This document shows positions 9,324 through 18,479 of a stretch of DNA of 44,177 nt, piece by piece (the first letter of the stretch is position 1; the number at the start of each line of letters is the position of its first letter). This DNA comes from Treponema sp. Lineage in GTDB: Bacteria; Spirochaetota; Spirochaetia; Treponematales; Treponemataceae. Location: NCBI GenBank assembly GCA_016297415.1, contig JAEDGQ010000005.1, positions 1 to 44,177 on the forward strand, given 5' to 3'. Position numbers and translations under genes: made by a program. Below the pieces are notes generated by a model. That model was not told the origin of the DNA and searched no databases. It saw only the letters and a list, made by a program, of their open reading frames with translations.

Positions 9324-11828
9324 TTGAATAAAGAACTTATAAAAGATCTTCCGGTATTTCCATATCTGGACAAAATCTGTGAAACACTAAAGTCCTCTCC
9401 CTCACGGTTTCTTGTATTAACTGCACAGACAGCAGCAGGCAAATCAACTGCCGTTCCTTTATCTCTTCTTGAACATTTTCCGGGAAAAATACTGATGCTG
9501 GAACCAAGACGACTGGCTGCTGTTGCAATTGCTTCCCGCGTTGCTGAACTTCTTGGTGAAGAAACAGGAATGACTTCTGGTTATACACTTCACCTTGAAC
9601 AGAAGACTTCTTCCCGCACAAGGTTCGAAGTAATTACTGAAGCAATTCTTACAAGGAGAATTCAAAAGGATCCTTCCCTTGAAGGCATTAATGTGGTTGT
9701 TCTTGATGAATTTCACCAGCGCTCTGTTCACGCTGATCTTTCTCTAGCTTTTCTAAAAGAGGCTATGGCTCTTAGAGATGATCTGTTTGTTATAATAATG
9801 TCAGCTACTATGGATGCACAAAAAACAGCATCTTATCTGAGTAATCCATCTGCTCCAGTAATGGAAATTCCAGGCAGACAATTCCCTGTAGAAATTACCT
9901 ATGACGATAAATCTTCGCCTGCTCAGGCAATAAAAAATCTCTTAAATTCCACCAGAAATCGGGAAAATTCACCAGATTTGAGCAAAAAATCATCTGATTT
10001 AGACTCTAACGAACGTTCGGTAGTTCAATATAGAAACGATACAATTCTTTGTTTTATGCCGGGTATTTATGAAATCAACAAAACCAGAAATTCCCTTCTG
10101 GAACTACTGGGGTGCAAAGAACAGGAAGAAAGTGAAGAAATAGAAATTCTTGTTCTTCATTCCAGCATTTCTTTTTCGCAGCAGAAAAAAGTCCTTTCGC
10201 CTGTTTTGTTGAATCAAAGAAGAAGGGTCATTCTTTCCTCAGCCATTGCCGAAACTTCCCTGACAGTTCCGGGAGTTTCCGTTGTTATTGATTCTGGTTT
10301 TTCAAGAGTTAACAAATTAGATCTTGCCACTGGCATGGAAAAACTTGTTACAGAAAGAATCAGCAGTTTTAGTGCAGACCAGCGGTCTGGCCGGGCTGGC
10401 CGTGTAATGGCCGGCAAAGCCATACGATTATGGAATAAACTTGAAATAATTCCCAAAGAACTTTCACCGGAAATTCTTAGAGCAGATTTATCAGGCCTAG
10501 TACTTGAATGTTTTCTCTGGGGAGCATCATCTCCTTCTTCCCTCAGCTGGTTATGTCCTCCACCTGCAAGCGCCTGGAAAACAAGTGTTGAACTTCTTGA
10601 AGGTTTTGGACTTATAAAAAACAACAAAATTACTCAGGAAGGCAAAGCAGCACTTCAGCTTGGTTTATCACCACGTCTTTCCTGCCTATTGATTTTTGGC
10701 TTAAAAACAGGTCATCTTCAGGAAGCTTTAAACTTTATCCTTAAATTCAGCGAATATAAGGATTCATCTCCTCAGATTCAAGAAAGCTTTCTGGCTAATC
10801 TTAAAAAACGAGCCTCCACCCTTGATGTAAAACAGTTTTCTCCAGAAGAGTTTTCAAAAGCGGGACTTTTACTTGCCGGTTATCCTGACAGACTGGCCAT
10901 AAAAATTGAAACACTTCCCAAAGAAGGCACAGTCTATCAGTTTCCATCAGGCAGGAAAGCACTTCTTCAAAAAGAAGGTTTAAATTCGCCTCTGTGGATT
11001 ATTGCTCCTGAAGTTAATGTTTCTTCTGCTCAGGGAAAGATTTACAGCTGGGAAGAAATTTCTTCTGCAGACCTGGAGCACTGGTTATTAAATCACACCG
11101 TAACAGAAGAAAAAGTTTTCTTTGAAGATAAATTATCAAAACTTAAAAAATCCCTCATTACAAGATACGGACAAATTGTCTTAAAAGAAATTCCACAACA
11201 AGTAACTCAGGATGATTTTGGAAAAGCTCTCTGTCAGAAAATTAAGGATAAGGGATTTGATGGCATTCCTGTTTCCCAAGCTTGTATAAACTTTTTATGC
11301 AGAACTATATTTTTTATAAATAATACCAGCGAAACTGAAAAAGCCTCCCTTCTGGAAATGAAAATTCAAAACCTGACAGAAGATTCTGAAAAATGGCTTC
11401 TTCCCTTTATAACCGGCAATTCAATTTCTGAAGAAACAGTTTTTAATTCTCTGTTCTGGTGGCTTGATGGAGATTATATTAATCAGATTATTCCCTCTAT
11501 TTTAGTTCTTGAAAACAGTAAAAAAGTGAAAATTCAGTATGAAAACAGGGCATCCGGAAACACACTAACTATCGATAGTTTGCTAACTAACGTTCGTTCG
11601 CTTACTTTTGAACCTGTTGTTGAAGTTATTATTCAACAGGTTTTTGGTTGCTTTACAAATCCGAAAATTTTAGGTGTTCCGGTGTTATTTAAGCTGCTTT
11701 CACCAGCCCGCCGTCCATTACAGATTACAAATGATCTGAGTAATTTCTGGGAAGGAGCCTGGATAGAGATTTGCAGGGAAATGAAAGGCCGTTATCCTAA
11801 ACATAACTGGGACTACAGAATAAGTTAG
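9324..11828 (+). CDS. hrpB: HrpB-type ATP-dependent RNA helicase
   Basis: This 834-residue DEAH-box helicase is close to the usual HrpB length. The order is: motif I TAAGKST (around 38), motif Ia LEPRRLAA, motif II DEFHQR (where many relatives have DEFHER), motif III SATMD, motif VI DQRSGRAGR, winged-helix and helicase-associated regions, and the HrpB C-terminal domain (FWEGAWIEICREMKGRYPKH). The role in vivo of HrpB is not well established. The start is TTG, with no suitable ATG nearby, three bases after the transporter genes. The segment around residues 212-240 is Ser/Asn-rich and looks like a linker insertion. The last four bases overlap the convergent glycosidase gene. Confidence 0.88.
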   Translation: MNKELIKDLPVFPYLDKICETLKSSPSRFLVLTAQTAAGKSTAVPLSLLEHFPGKILMLEPRRLAAVAIASRVAELLGEETGMTSGYTLHLEQKTSSRTRFEVITEAILTRRIQKDPSLEGINVVVLDEFHQRSVHADLSLAFLKEAMALRDDLFVIIMSATMDAQKTASYLSNPSAPVMEIPGRQFPVEITYDDKSSPAQAIKNLLNSTRNRENSPDLSKKSSDLDSNERSVVQYRNDTILCFMPGIYEINKTRNSLLELLGCKEQEESEEIEILVLHSSISFSQQKKVLSPVLLNQRRRVILSSAIAETSLTVPGVSVVIDSGFSRVNKLDLATGMEKLVTERISSFSADQRSGRAGRVMAGKAIRLWNKLEIIPKELSPEILRADLSGLVLECFLWGASSPSSLSWLCPPPASAWKTSVELLEGFGLIKNNKITQEGKAALQLGLSPRLSCLLIFGLKTGHLQEALNFILKFSEYKDSSPQIQESFLANLKKRASTLDVKQFSPEEFSKAGLLLAGYPDRLAIKIETLPKEGTVYQFPSGRKALLQKEGLNSPLWIIAPEVNVSSAQGKIYSWEEISSADLEHWLLNHTVTEEKVFFEDKLSKLKKSLITRYGQIVLKEIPQQVTQDDFGKALCQKIKDKGFDGIPVSQACINFLCRTIFFINNTSETEKASLLEMKIQNLTEDSEKWLLPFITGNSISEETVFNSLFWWLDGDYINQIIPSILVLENSKKVKIQYENRASGNTLTIDSLLTNVRSLTFEPVVEVIIQQVFGCFTNPKILGVPVLFKLLSPARRPLQITNDLSNFWEGAWIEICREMKGRYPKHNWDYRIS

Positions 11829-13387
11829 TATCTGATTTTTACATTATAGAAGTTTACGCTTCCTTTTCCGTTTCCAACTGCATATACGCCAAATCTGCCC
11901 CCAACCCAGTGTGCATTATCAGTAGAAAAATAATCAGACTTCCATTTAAATGGCCATATAATACCACCGCATCTCACTGTAAATTGAACGGCAGCCGCAT
12001 AATCGCTGAATGGTATAAATTCCATTTTAAAATTTAAGGCAGACGAAACAAGATCTTTTGGAATGGGGTGTCTCATTTCTTCATGTTCTTCCCTGACAAT
12101 ATCAGTAAGTTTTTTATTTTTTGATTTGATGTATACAAGATCAAGTCCAGTTTCTGTTCGTTCCACCGCCAGCGAAGCATATTCTTCACCCAGAAAAATA
12201 ATTCCCGCCCTGCTGCCAACAGGAAGGTTTGATGCATCAATATTTGCCTTGAAATAAAAATTTTCGTGAGAAATTTTTCGTGTCAAAACATTAGAAGAAT
12301 TCCACAGAACTGGAAAATTATTCTGAGCATAGGATGAAACATTAGCAACATTCAGTCTGAAGGATTCAACATCTTTATCAGGAGTGCCGGTAAATTTGGC
12401 AAAATTATCATCATGATTACCGCTCCACTGCCATTCCATTGAAGCTCCCTCAAAAGCTCGTAAACAATTCTTCTGAGGATAAAGACTTTCCTTAGTTTTT
12501 TTAACTTTTGGAGAACGATAGATTTTTACAGGTTCACCAGGAACAATTCCGTTTTTTACAGAAGTTCCAATCAAAGGCCAGTCATCAACCCATTTTACAG
12601 GTTCAAGATGAGTAATGCGGCCGTAGATTCCCCGTTCCTGAAAATGAATAAACCAGTCTTCACCTTCATTTGTTGTTACAAGAGCCCCCTGATGAGGGCC
12701 GTTTATTCCGGAATTACCTTCCCTTAATACTATTTTTTCTTCAAATGGTCCTGTCAGATTTTTACTTCTTAAAACTGTCTGCCATCCATCAGAAACTCCA
12801 CCAGCCGGCGCAAAGATATAGTAATAACCGTTTCTTTTATAAATTTTCGGACCTTCGATTGTAGGCTGAGTTTCTGTTCCATCAAAAATCTGAATATCTT
12901 CCCCTGTACAGCGGAAAATTTCTGTATCAAATTTTAATAATCCCAGTCTGCTGTTAAAACCACAGCGGCTTTTTGCATAAGCATGAATTACCCATGCACT
13001 TCCGTCGTCATCCCAGAAAAGATAGGGGTCAATATATCCTTTTGATGAGTAAATCTGCTTTAATGGACTCCAGTGTCCAAGAATATCATCTGCTTCTGTT
13101 ATATAAAGGCCTTCATCAGGCATACCCACAACAATGTAGTATTTTCCGTTATGGTAAGAAAATGAAGGTGCCCAGATTCCCTGCGCATTCTGGGGATATG
13201 CAAACCTTGCTACAGGAATGTTTTCTACCGCATAGTTAACAAGTTTCCAGTGTACCAGATCTTTTGATGCCAGAATAGGAAGTCCAGGAGTAAAATTAAA
13301 GCTGGAAGCAACCATAAAATATAAATTACCGGCACGAATTACGTCTGGATCTGAATAATCGCAAAGAAGTATCGGATTTCTATACAT
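11825..13387 (-). CDS. Glycoside hydrolase family 43 (beta-xylosidase/arabinofuranosidase type)
   Basis: This 520-residue intracellular enzyme (no signal peptide) probably trims xylo- or arabino-oligosaccharides. The five-bladed propeller catalytic domain spans about residues 1-310. The family triad can be placed: base Asp in CDYSDPDV (about D13), pKa-modulating Asp in GYIDPYLFWDDDG (about D120) and acid Glu in TIEGPKIY (about E178). A beta-sandwich domain of the GH43 C-terminal type follows (about 320-520). The Shine-Dalgarno sequence AAAGGGG precedes the ATG. It is divergent from the pectinesterase gene, with a 101-bp shared promoter region, suggesting joint control of plant polymer use. 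The exact substrate is not decided by sequence. Confidence 0.88.
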   Translation of the reverse strand: MYRNPILLCDYSDPDVIRAGNLYFMVASSFNFTPGLPILASKDLVHWKLVNYAVENIPVARFAYPQNAQGIWAPSFSYHNGKYYIVVGMPDEGLYITEADDILGHWSPLKQIYSSKGYIDPYLFWDDDGSAWVIHAYAKSRCGFNSRLGLLKFDTEIFRCTGEDIQIFDGTETQPTIEGPKIYKRNGYYYIFAPAGGVSDGWQTVLRSKNLTGPFEEKIVLREGNSGINGPHQGALVTTNEGEDWFIHFQERGIYGRITHLEPVKWVDDWPLIGTSVKNGIVPGEPVKIYRSPKVKKTKESLYPQKNCLRAFEGASMEWQWSGNHDDNFAKFTGTPDKDVESFRLNVANVSSYAQNNFPVLWNSSNVLTRKISHENFYFKANIDASNLPVGSRAGIIFLGEEYASLAVERTETGLDLVYIKSKNKKLTDIVREEHEEMRHPIPKDLVSSALNFKMEFIPFSDYAAAVQFTVRCGGIIWPFKWKSDYFSTDNAHWVGGRFGVYAVGNGKGSVNFYNVKIRY

Positions 13388-13436
13388 AAATTACCCCTTT
13401 ATATTTTATCACCTTTCCTTAATTTTTGTACCTTTG

Positions 13437-13442
13437 TATAAT
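13437..13442 (+). promoter_or_regulatory. Probable -10 box for the pectinesterase gene
   Basis: A perfect TATAAT lies 46 bp upstream of the chosen pectinesterase start in the divergent gap with the GH43 gene. No convincing -35 hexamer was found 16-18 bp upstream. Confidence 0.35.
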
Positions 13443-13488
13443 AATATTTAAGTTTATGTCCAAAACTGACATATAAATGGAGGAAAAA

Positions 13489-14991
13489 ATGAAAAAATTC
13501 ATTTGTGCTGCTGCCTCAGCAATGCTGCTTATTTCTGCTGCCGCTGCACAGACACTTTACCCGGTAAATGGTGAAAAAAACGCCGCTTATGACGGTCAGC
13601 TGGTTATTACTTTTGATGCTCCTCAGAAAATTTCTGCAGATACAAAAGTAGAGATTCTTGACGCTTCTGGTTCAGTAGTTGATACAATTAAAGCAGCTGA
13701 TGAAGTTCAGACTTTTGCAAATGGAGCTTCTGTTAATGTTGGTTCACAGCTTATCCGTGCTGAAGGCAATTCTGTCTTTGTAACACCACATAACGGAAAA
13801 ATCCAGCCTGCTTCAACATATACTGTTAAATATCCTGGTGTTGGTGAATGGAGCTTTACAACAAAAGCTGCTTTTGCTTCAGACAGCAAAGTTCTTACTG
13901 TAAACAATTCTACTTCTGCAGACAACAATGCAGATTTCCATTCTATTCAGGCTGCATTAGACACAGCTGCTGCCGGTTCAGGAGATTATGAAATTAAAGT
14001 TGCTGCCGGAAACTACTACGAACTTCTTCGTTACAATGGTTCATCAAACATTACAATCTCCGGTCCAAAAAACAAACGGGGAGACAACTGTGTAATTCAG
14101 TACATTAACTGTAATGACCTTAACGCTGGTCAGAAAGAACGCTGCAGTTTCTACTTTGCAGGAAATGCAAATCTTACTATAGAAAACCTTACATTCATTA
14201 ACTCAGCAGATGGAGAAAAAGTTTATTCATCAGCCCTCAACTATGCTTCAGGAAATGCCCAGGCTGAAACTATTTTCTTCCACAACGGTAAAGGCCACAC
14301 TCTTACTGCTTATAATTCTTCATTCAAGGGACATCAGGACACAATGCAGATCAGCGGAAAATGCTGGTTCTATGACTGCTATGTTGAAGGTGATGTTGAT
14401 TATGTATGGGGTTATGTTGATGTTGCCCTCTTTGAAAACTGTGATTTCAACTGTGTACGCTATGTAAAAGACCGGGCATATCTTTTTGAATGCCGCGTTG
14501 GCCTTAAAGAAGAAAATACAGTACCAAAAGGATTCGTTCTTTACAATTCAACTGTAAACGTAGAAGAACGCCAGACTGCATTCTTTGCAAGACGTGCAAC
14601 TGCTGTTGAAAAAGCAAAAACAAATTACTATGACCAGTGTGCCCTCGTTAATGTAAAATTCCAGGGTCCGGGTAATGTACACCCTATGCTTTTCTATGTT
14701 GGTAAAGCACCACAGTATGAAGGTGACTGTACAAATATTGGATGGAAATTCTACAACGTTGATTATTCAGGAATTAAAGGTTCTAAACCAACAAAAGAAA
14801 CTGCATCAAAACGCTACGAACATTCTGCTCAAATCAGCAAAAAACTTTACAAAGCTGAATATGCAAACCGTAACCTGATTATGAACAGAGTATTCAACAA
14901 AACTACTGGTAAATACGAAGCTGCTTCATCTGAATGGGATCTTACATCACTTGGTAATTCAAAAGGTTATTTTAACAAAAACGCCAAATAG
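13489..14991 (+). CDS. Secreted pectinesterase (carbohydrate esterase family 8)
   Basis: This 500-residue exported enzyme would remove methyl esters from pectin. A signal peptide (MKKFICAAASAMLLISAAAAQ) is followed by an Ig-like beta domain of about 100 residues and then the right-handed beta-helix. Pectinesterase signatures are visible: AAGNYYELL (GxYxE block), GHQDTM (for GYQDTL) and EGDVDYVWG (for EGxVDFIFG, holding the catalytic Asp), with FFARRAT near the substrate Arg region. The chosen ATG (13489) has the Shine-Dalgarno GGAGG at the right distance; an upstream in-frame ATG at 13477 overlaps that site and is rejected. It ends before a long terminator-bounded repeat. The product probably feeds pectin degradation outside the cell. 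Confidence 0.9.
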   Translation: MKKFICAAASAMLLISAAAAQTLYPVNGEKNAAYDGQLVITFDAPQKISADTKVEILDASGSVVDTIKAADEVQTFANGASVNVGSQLIRAEGNSVFVTPHNGKIQPASTYTVKYPGVGEWSFTTKAAFASDSKVLTVNNSTSADNNADFHSIQAALDTAAAGSGDYEIKVAAGNYYELLRYNGSSNITISGPKNKRGDNCVIQYINCNDLNAGQKERCSFYFAGNANLTIENLTFINSADGEKVYSSALNYASGNAQAETIFFHNGKGHTLTAYNSSFKGHQDTMQISGKCWFYDCYVEGDVDYVWGYVDVALFENCDFNCVRYVKDRAYLFECRVGLKEENTVPKGFVLYNSTVNVEERQTAFFARRATAVEKAKTNYYDQCALVNVKFQGPGNVHPMLFYVGKAPQYEGDCTNIGWKFYNVDYSGIKGSKPTKETASKRYEHSAQISKKLYKAEYANRNLIMNRVFNKTTGKYEAASSEWDLTSLGNSKGYFNKNAK

Positions 14992-15009
14992 CATTTAATA
15001 AAACAAATA

Positions 15010-15136
15010 AAGGGGCTGACCTTAAAGTTCGTTGCGTAGCGTCATTCCGAACTTGATTCGGAATCTATGCACTGTATATTGCATAGATGCTGAATCAAGT
15101 TCAGCATGACAATACTTATTGGTCAGCCCCTTTTTT
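15010..15136 (+). repeat. Terminator-bounded nested palindrome between convergent genes
   Basis: The outer arms GGGGCTGACC and GGTCAGCCCC are followed by TTTTTT, an intrinsic terminator stem split by about 100 bp of other palindromes. The inner arms pair as TCATTCCGAACTTGATTC-like and GAATCAAGTTCAGCATGA-like, with a GCATAGAT-type pair nearer the centre. It sits between the convergent pectinesterase and methyltransferase genes and probably ends the plus-strand transcript. It belongs to the same architectural class as 1-33, 24384-24548 and 43550-43673. Confidence 0.75.
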
Positions 15137-15140
15137 ATCT

Positions 15141-16796
15141 CTAGGTGGTAAATCTGACTTCAGCTACAGCCTTTACATCATTAAGTTTTAATTTAATCAG
15201 CTGGAACAGTTCAGGTCTTGCCTGCTCAAGATTTTCCACTTTTTCCAGCATCTCATAATAGATTTCCTTATATTTTTTCTGTGCAAACTTTTTCAATGTT
15301 ACAGGAATTGCCCTGGCATATTTTTTTTCATTTGAGCAGCCTTTCCTGCACATTTCAAGAAGCTGCCCCAGTTCTTCAACTTTTGTCTGACACATACTTT
15401 TTTCAAGTGCTTCAAGAAGTTCTGTAACTTCCTTTAAACTCAACTGAGAAAGATCCGGTGCTCCAAGTGTAAACCCGTCTGTACAAGGAATTTCAATTTC
15501 TTTATTTCCAATCTTTTTGTAAACTGCATTTTCTGTCAGTCTGTCAAAGTTTTCTTCAAGACGAGAATCATTATATTTTCGTTTAAGAGCCATCAAAACC
15601 TTTTTTTCCTGGATGATAGTGTCTATCCGTTCTTCACATTCAGGTTTTGCTTTTCTGGAAGTATCAATAGCAAGAATAAACTCAATATCTGAATTTACTC
15701 TGCTGTTACTCTGTTTTCCACCACGATATGTTATGTAATCGCTTGTAACAATTGAAACATATCCTTTTTCAAGACAGATTTTTTTCATCTCATCAAAAGG
15801 AATGATTCCATCTGAACTGTAACTGATTAAAATCAATCTGGAATCAAGATTTTTTATAAGTGATGAAAAAGCTTCAACAGCTGTGTCTTTGTAACAATAA
15901 GGTGAACGGGTATTTACCCAGTCCTGTCTAATGCCGGCTTTATTTTCAAGAACACCTTTTTCGTTTAAATCCAGAGGTTCAGGAATTTTATCCCACCTGG
16001 CAATTGTGTTAAGCATGTGATAGTTACTGCCGTACTGATGCTGATTATAAGGCGGATCCAGATAAACTATATCCATGTGAGGAAGTTTTTTTACAAGTTC
16101 ATTTGAATCCTCGTTATAAACATGAACTGGTGCCTTTCCTTCAAAAAGAACCGGATTTGTCAGCTCTATAGGGCTCAGGATTCGTTTTAATGCGTCTTTT
16201 CCGTGTCCACCGAATTCTTTGTGAAAAGCCTTAAAAACACCGCTTGTATTTGTATGTGTAGCGGCTCCATACAAAAGATTTGCCGTTAAAACCTTATATA
16301 AAACAGAATCCTTTTCAAAATTTTTTTCTATATAATTTCTGATTTTGTCGATTGCAAGCCCATTCTGTTTTGTATAAAAAAGCCGTTCAATTCTGTAATC
16401 AGCCTTTGTAATATCATCTGAATGTGCAGAATAGTATTTTGAAATATAAACTTCATTTGAAGAGGGATCTGGAAGTTCATTGATTTTTTTTAGCAGGGCA
16501 ATAAAATTTTCTTCGCTTCCTGCTTCTTTTATGAGATCACTGGGATTTGCTTTTATATAACCTTCAGCAAGAATTTTTGAATATTGTTCCCAGTCATTAC
16601 AAAAAACTTCAAAACCGCAGAATTTAGCAAAACGGCTGACAACACCGCTGCCACAAAAGAGATCTGCAAATTTAAGTCCCTGTTTTATTTCAAGATCTGA
16701 TTCTTCTATTGCTTTATAAATGAGAGAAAGCAGTTTTCGCTTGTTTCCAATGTATGCAATAATCTGTTTTGTAAGATACTCTGCTTCCAAGTCCAT
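15141..16796 (-). CDS. D12-class DNA N6-adenine methyltransferase, orphan
   Basis: This 551-residue enzyme should transfer methyl groups from S-adenosylmethionine to adenine in a specific DNA site. It has the alpha-class order: N-terminal YIGNKRKLL, SAM motif I FADLFCGSG (around 43-51), catalytic DIVYLDPPYN (around 240) followed by QYGSNYH, as in FokI/LlaI-type enzymes. A 170-residue helical C-terminal extension of unknown role begins around residue 385. No endonuclease gene is adjacent. No Shine-Dalgarno sequence precedes the ATG; a TAAAAT box lies seven bases upstream, so the mRNA may be leaderless. The recognition sequence cannot be read from the protein. Confidence 0.85.
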   Translation of the reverse strand: MDLEAEYLTKQIIAYIGNKRKLLSLIYKAIEESDLEIKQGLKFADLFCGSGVVSRFAKFCGFEVFCNDWEQYSKILAEGYIKANPSDLIKEAGSEENFIALLKKINELPDPSSNEVYISKYYSAHSDDITKADYRIERLFYTKQNGLAIDKIRNYIEKNFEKDSVLYKVLTANLLYGAATHTNTSGVFKAFHKEFGGHGKDALKRILSPIELTNPVLFEGKAPVHVYNEDSNELVKKLPHMDIVYLDPPYNQHQYGSNYHMLNTIARWDKIPEPLDLNEKGVLENKAGIRQDWVNTRSPYCYKDTAVEAFSSLIKNLDSRLILISYSSDGIIPFDEMKKICLEKGYVSIVTSDYITYRGGKQSNSRVNSDIEFILAIDTSRKAKPECEERIDTIIQEKKVLMALKRKYNDSRLEENFDRLTENAVYKKIGNKEIEIPCTDGFTLGAPDLSQLSLKEVTELLEALEKSMCQTKVEELGQLLEMCRKGCSNEKKYARAIPVTLKKFAQKKYKEIYYEMLEKVENLEQARPELFQLIKLKLNDVKAVAEVRFTT

Positions 16797-16856
16797 ATAT
16801 AGAATTTTATCAGAAAAATTTGTGTTTTACCACAAGTGAACGAAATTTCGTCAGGC

Positions 16857-16886
16857 AAAAAAAAACAGCCCGAAAGAACCGAGCTG
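16857..16886 (-). terminator. Intrinsic terminator after the TM2 gene
   Basis: Read on the minus strand, CAGCTCG pairs with CGGGCTG around a GTTCTTT loop (one G-U pair), followed by nine T. It ends the TM2 gene transcript. Confidence 0.85.
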
Positions 16887-16908
16887 CTTTATCTATCTAA
16901 GGTATAAC

Positions 16909-17118
16909 TTAGGCATCAATAACGTTGCCGTCTTTGTCTGTAAATTTACCCATGATAATCATAATAAGATCATAGAGTGTACCGATACCACAGCATCCTA
17001 ATGTTAAGAGCCAGATTACACCTGTACCTGTTTTACCTACGTAGAAACGGTGTACACCGAGACCACCGAGGAATAAACAGAGAAGTAAAGTTGTCATTTT
17101 TGTTTTTGAGCTTGCCAT
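16909..17118 (-). CDS. TM2-domain small membrane protein
   Basis: This 69-residue protein consists almost wholly of a TM2 domain: two membrane helices with the GGLGVHRFYVGKTGTGV turn and a C-terminal CGIGTLYDLIMI. The function of bacterial TM2 proteins is not established. GGAGGT precedes the ATG at a good distance. It has its own promoter and terminator, so it is a single-gene unit. Confidence 0.88.
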   Translation of the reverse strand: MASSKTKMTTLLLCLFLGGLGVHRFYVGKTGTGVIWLLTLGCCGIGTLYDLIMIIMGKFTDKDGNVIDA

Positions 17119-17169
17119 ATAAATGGACCTCCGATTGATTTAATTTTGTACTTTCCCAAGTACTTTTTA

Positions 17170-17197
17170 ATTATATCACGCCTATAATTATACGCAA
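17170..17197 (-). promoter_or_regulatory. Promoter of the TM2 gene
   Basis: On the minus strand TTGCGT (17197-17192), a 16-bp spacer and TATAAT (17175-17170) precede the TM2 gene. Transcription should start near 17163, just where a perfect inverted repeat GTACTT-N4-AAGTAC begins (17148-17163). The mRNA would therefore begin with a hairpin, which may protect its 5' end. Confidence 0.6.
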
Positions 17198-17243
17198 CAA
17201 AAAAATTCAAGATTTTAGAGATTTTTACAAAAATATGACTTTT

Positions 17244-17825
17244 TTACTTTATATAGTTTGTAAAAATTTTGTCTTCTTCTGCAGGCTTTTCTATTCCCGC
17301 TTTTTTTCCTGCCTCAATGCTTTTTAAAATCCAGGCCATATTGCGTCCAAGGGTACGCATAATCTGAACACCTTCTTCGTCTTTTAATACATCAGCAGGA
17401 TTTTTTCCATGCACTTCGTTCCAATAGCAGGAAGAAACAATCGGCATAGAACTGTAAGCAAAATATTTATTTATTACATCTATTGTTGCTGTTGTTCCTG
17501 CGCGTCTTGCTGAACTTACTGCAGCTGCAGGTTTATATTTTAATGCTTGACCACAAGTTCCCCAGAGTCTGTCCATAAACGATACAATCTCTCCGGTTGG
17601 GCTTGCCCAGTAAACTGGAGAACCAAATACAAATCCGTCCCCAGCTTTTACTTTTTCAGCAGCTTCAGCCACAACCTGTGTAAGTTCACCGTTGAAAATT
17701 CTTTTTCCAACATTCATTATTTCTGCTTCAATTCCTGAGTTTTTTAGTTCTTCTGCAACTAAATTGAGGGCTGTATAAGTACAACCATCTTCTCTGCGGC
17801 TTCCGTTAAACAAAACTACTTTCAT
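17244..17825 (-). CDS. NAD(P)H-dependent FMN reductase / flavodoxin-fold protein
   Basis: This 193-residue flavodoxin-like fold protein begins with the FMN phosphate-binding loop NGSRREDGCTYTAL (residues 6-19). The middle segment GSPVYWASPTGEIVSFMDR is typical of this reductase group. It lacks the CxxCxxC cluster of iron-sulfur flavoproteins. It probably reduces a quinone or flavin-like substrate in the cytoplasm. Its ribosome site AGGAG overlaps the stop of the short ORF upstream, so it is co-transcribed with a decayed nitroreductase reading frame and probably with the unknown gene at 18019-18450. Confidence 0.82.
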   Translation of the reverse strand: MKVVLFNGSRREDGCTYTALNLVAEELKNSGIEAEIMNVGKRIFNGELTQVVAEAAEKVKAGDGFVFGSPVYWASPTGEIVSFMDRLWGTCGQALKYKPAAAVSSARRAGTTATIDVINKYFAYSSMPIVSSCYWNEVHGKNPADVLKDEEGVQIMRTLGRNMAWILKSIEAGKKAGIEKPAEEDKIFTNYIK

Positions 17826-17833
17826 AAAAACTC

Positions 17834-17992
17834 CTATTCAACCCGGATTACCCGGTCTTCTTTTTTTTCTGCCGCAGGCAAAACTTTTTCTGCATAACCA
17901 ACCATTAAAATCCAACTCCTGTATATTCTGCAGGAATTGTCCATGTAAGCGCTTACACTGGGACGGTTTTTTAATTCGTTTAAGATATCCAT
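17834..17992 (-). pseudogene. Nitroreductase remnant with the middle deleted
   Basis: This 52-residue frame has a strong Shine-Dalgarno (GGAAGGAG) and a normal stop. The first 18 residues (MDILNELKNRPSVSAYMD) resemble the N-terminus of nitroreductases (LxxRRSVRxY). The last part (ILMVGYAEKVLPAAEKK) resembles their C-terminus (GYAxxxxPAxxKK). The roughly 120 residues that should lie between, including the FMN-binding core, are missing. An in-frame internal deletion is the simplest reading. It may still be translated and coupled to the following flavoprotein gene. The family match is from memory and rests on short segments. Confidence 0.6.
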
Positions 17993-18018
17993 GTTTTCTC
18001 CTTCCTTTGTTGTGATTT

Positions 18019-18450
18019 TTAATCATCTATATCTTCAAAGTTGGAATAAATACTTATTTTACGGCTTTCTGTCCGTTTTTTCTGTTTCGGTCCTTTTACC
18101 GATTTTTTTGAATCAAGATCTGAAAGTGTAAGAATACTCATAGATTTTTCTGCAGTAATTCTTCTGTGTCGTGCTTCAGATTCCAGTCTAACTGAAACCT
18201 CACTTTTTTTTATCATATATTCATTAGCAGAGTTTAAGTGAATTGAATATTTTATGTTTCCCTGGCTTTCTAAGCTGTCTACGGCTTTTTCTAAATCATT
18301 AAGGCACACACCGGCTTTATTTTTTGTTTCAATCTTTGCCAGCATACGAACTTTTCTTGCAAGATTTGCTTCTGTAATCAGAGATTTTTCTTTCATTTCT
18401 GTAAGGGCATTTGAGATAATTGCCTGAAGCGGGTTTAAGGAATCATTCAT
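18019..18450 (-). CDS. Unknown protein, 143 residues
   Basis: I do not recognise this protein. The N-terminal 70 residues (LITEANLARKVRMLAKIETKN, then LEKAVDSLESQG) look helical and could form a small winged-helix-like unit. The rest is basic and Ser/Lys-rich, ending FEDIDD. There is no signal peptide or membrane segment. No Shine-Dalgarno sequence precedes the ATG; TAGAAT lies six bases upstream (18462-18457 on the minus strand), a leaderless arrangement. It is followed after 26 bp by the nitroreductase remnant and its flavoprotein partner, so the three probably share a transcript. Confidence 0.65.
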   Translation of the reverse strand: MNDSLNPLQAIISNALTEMKEKSLITEANLARKVRMLAKIETKNKAGVCLNDLEKAVDSLESQGNIKYSIHLNSANEYMIKKSEVSVRLESEARHRRITAEKSMSILTLSDLDSKKSVKGPKQKKRTESRKISIYSNFEDIDD

Positions 18451-18479
18451 ATTTTAATTCTAACATAAACTCAGAAAAA

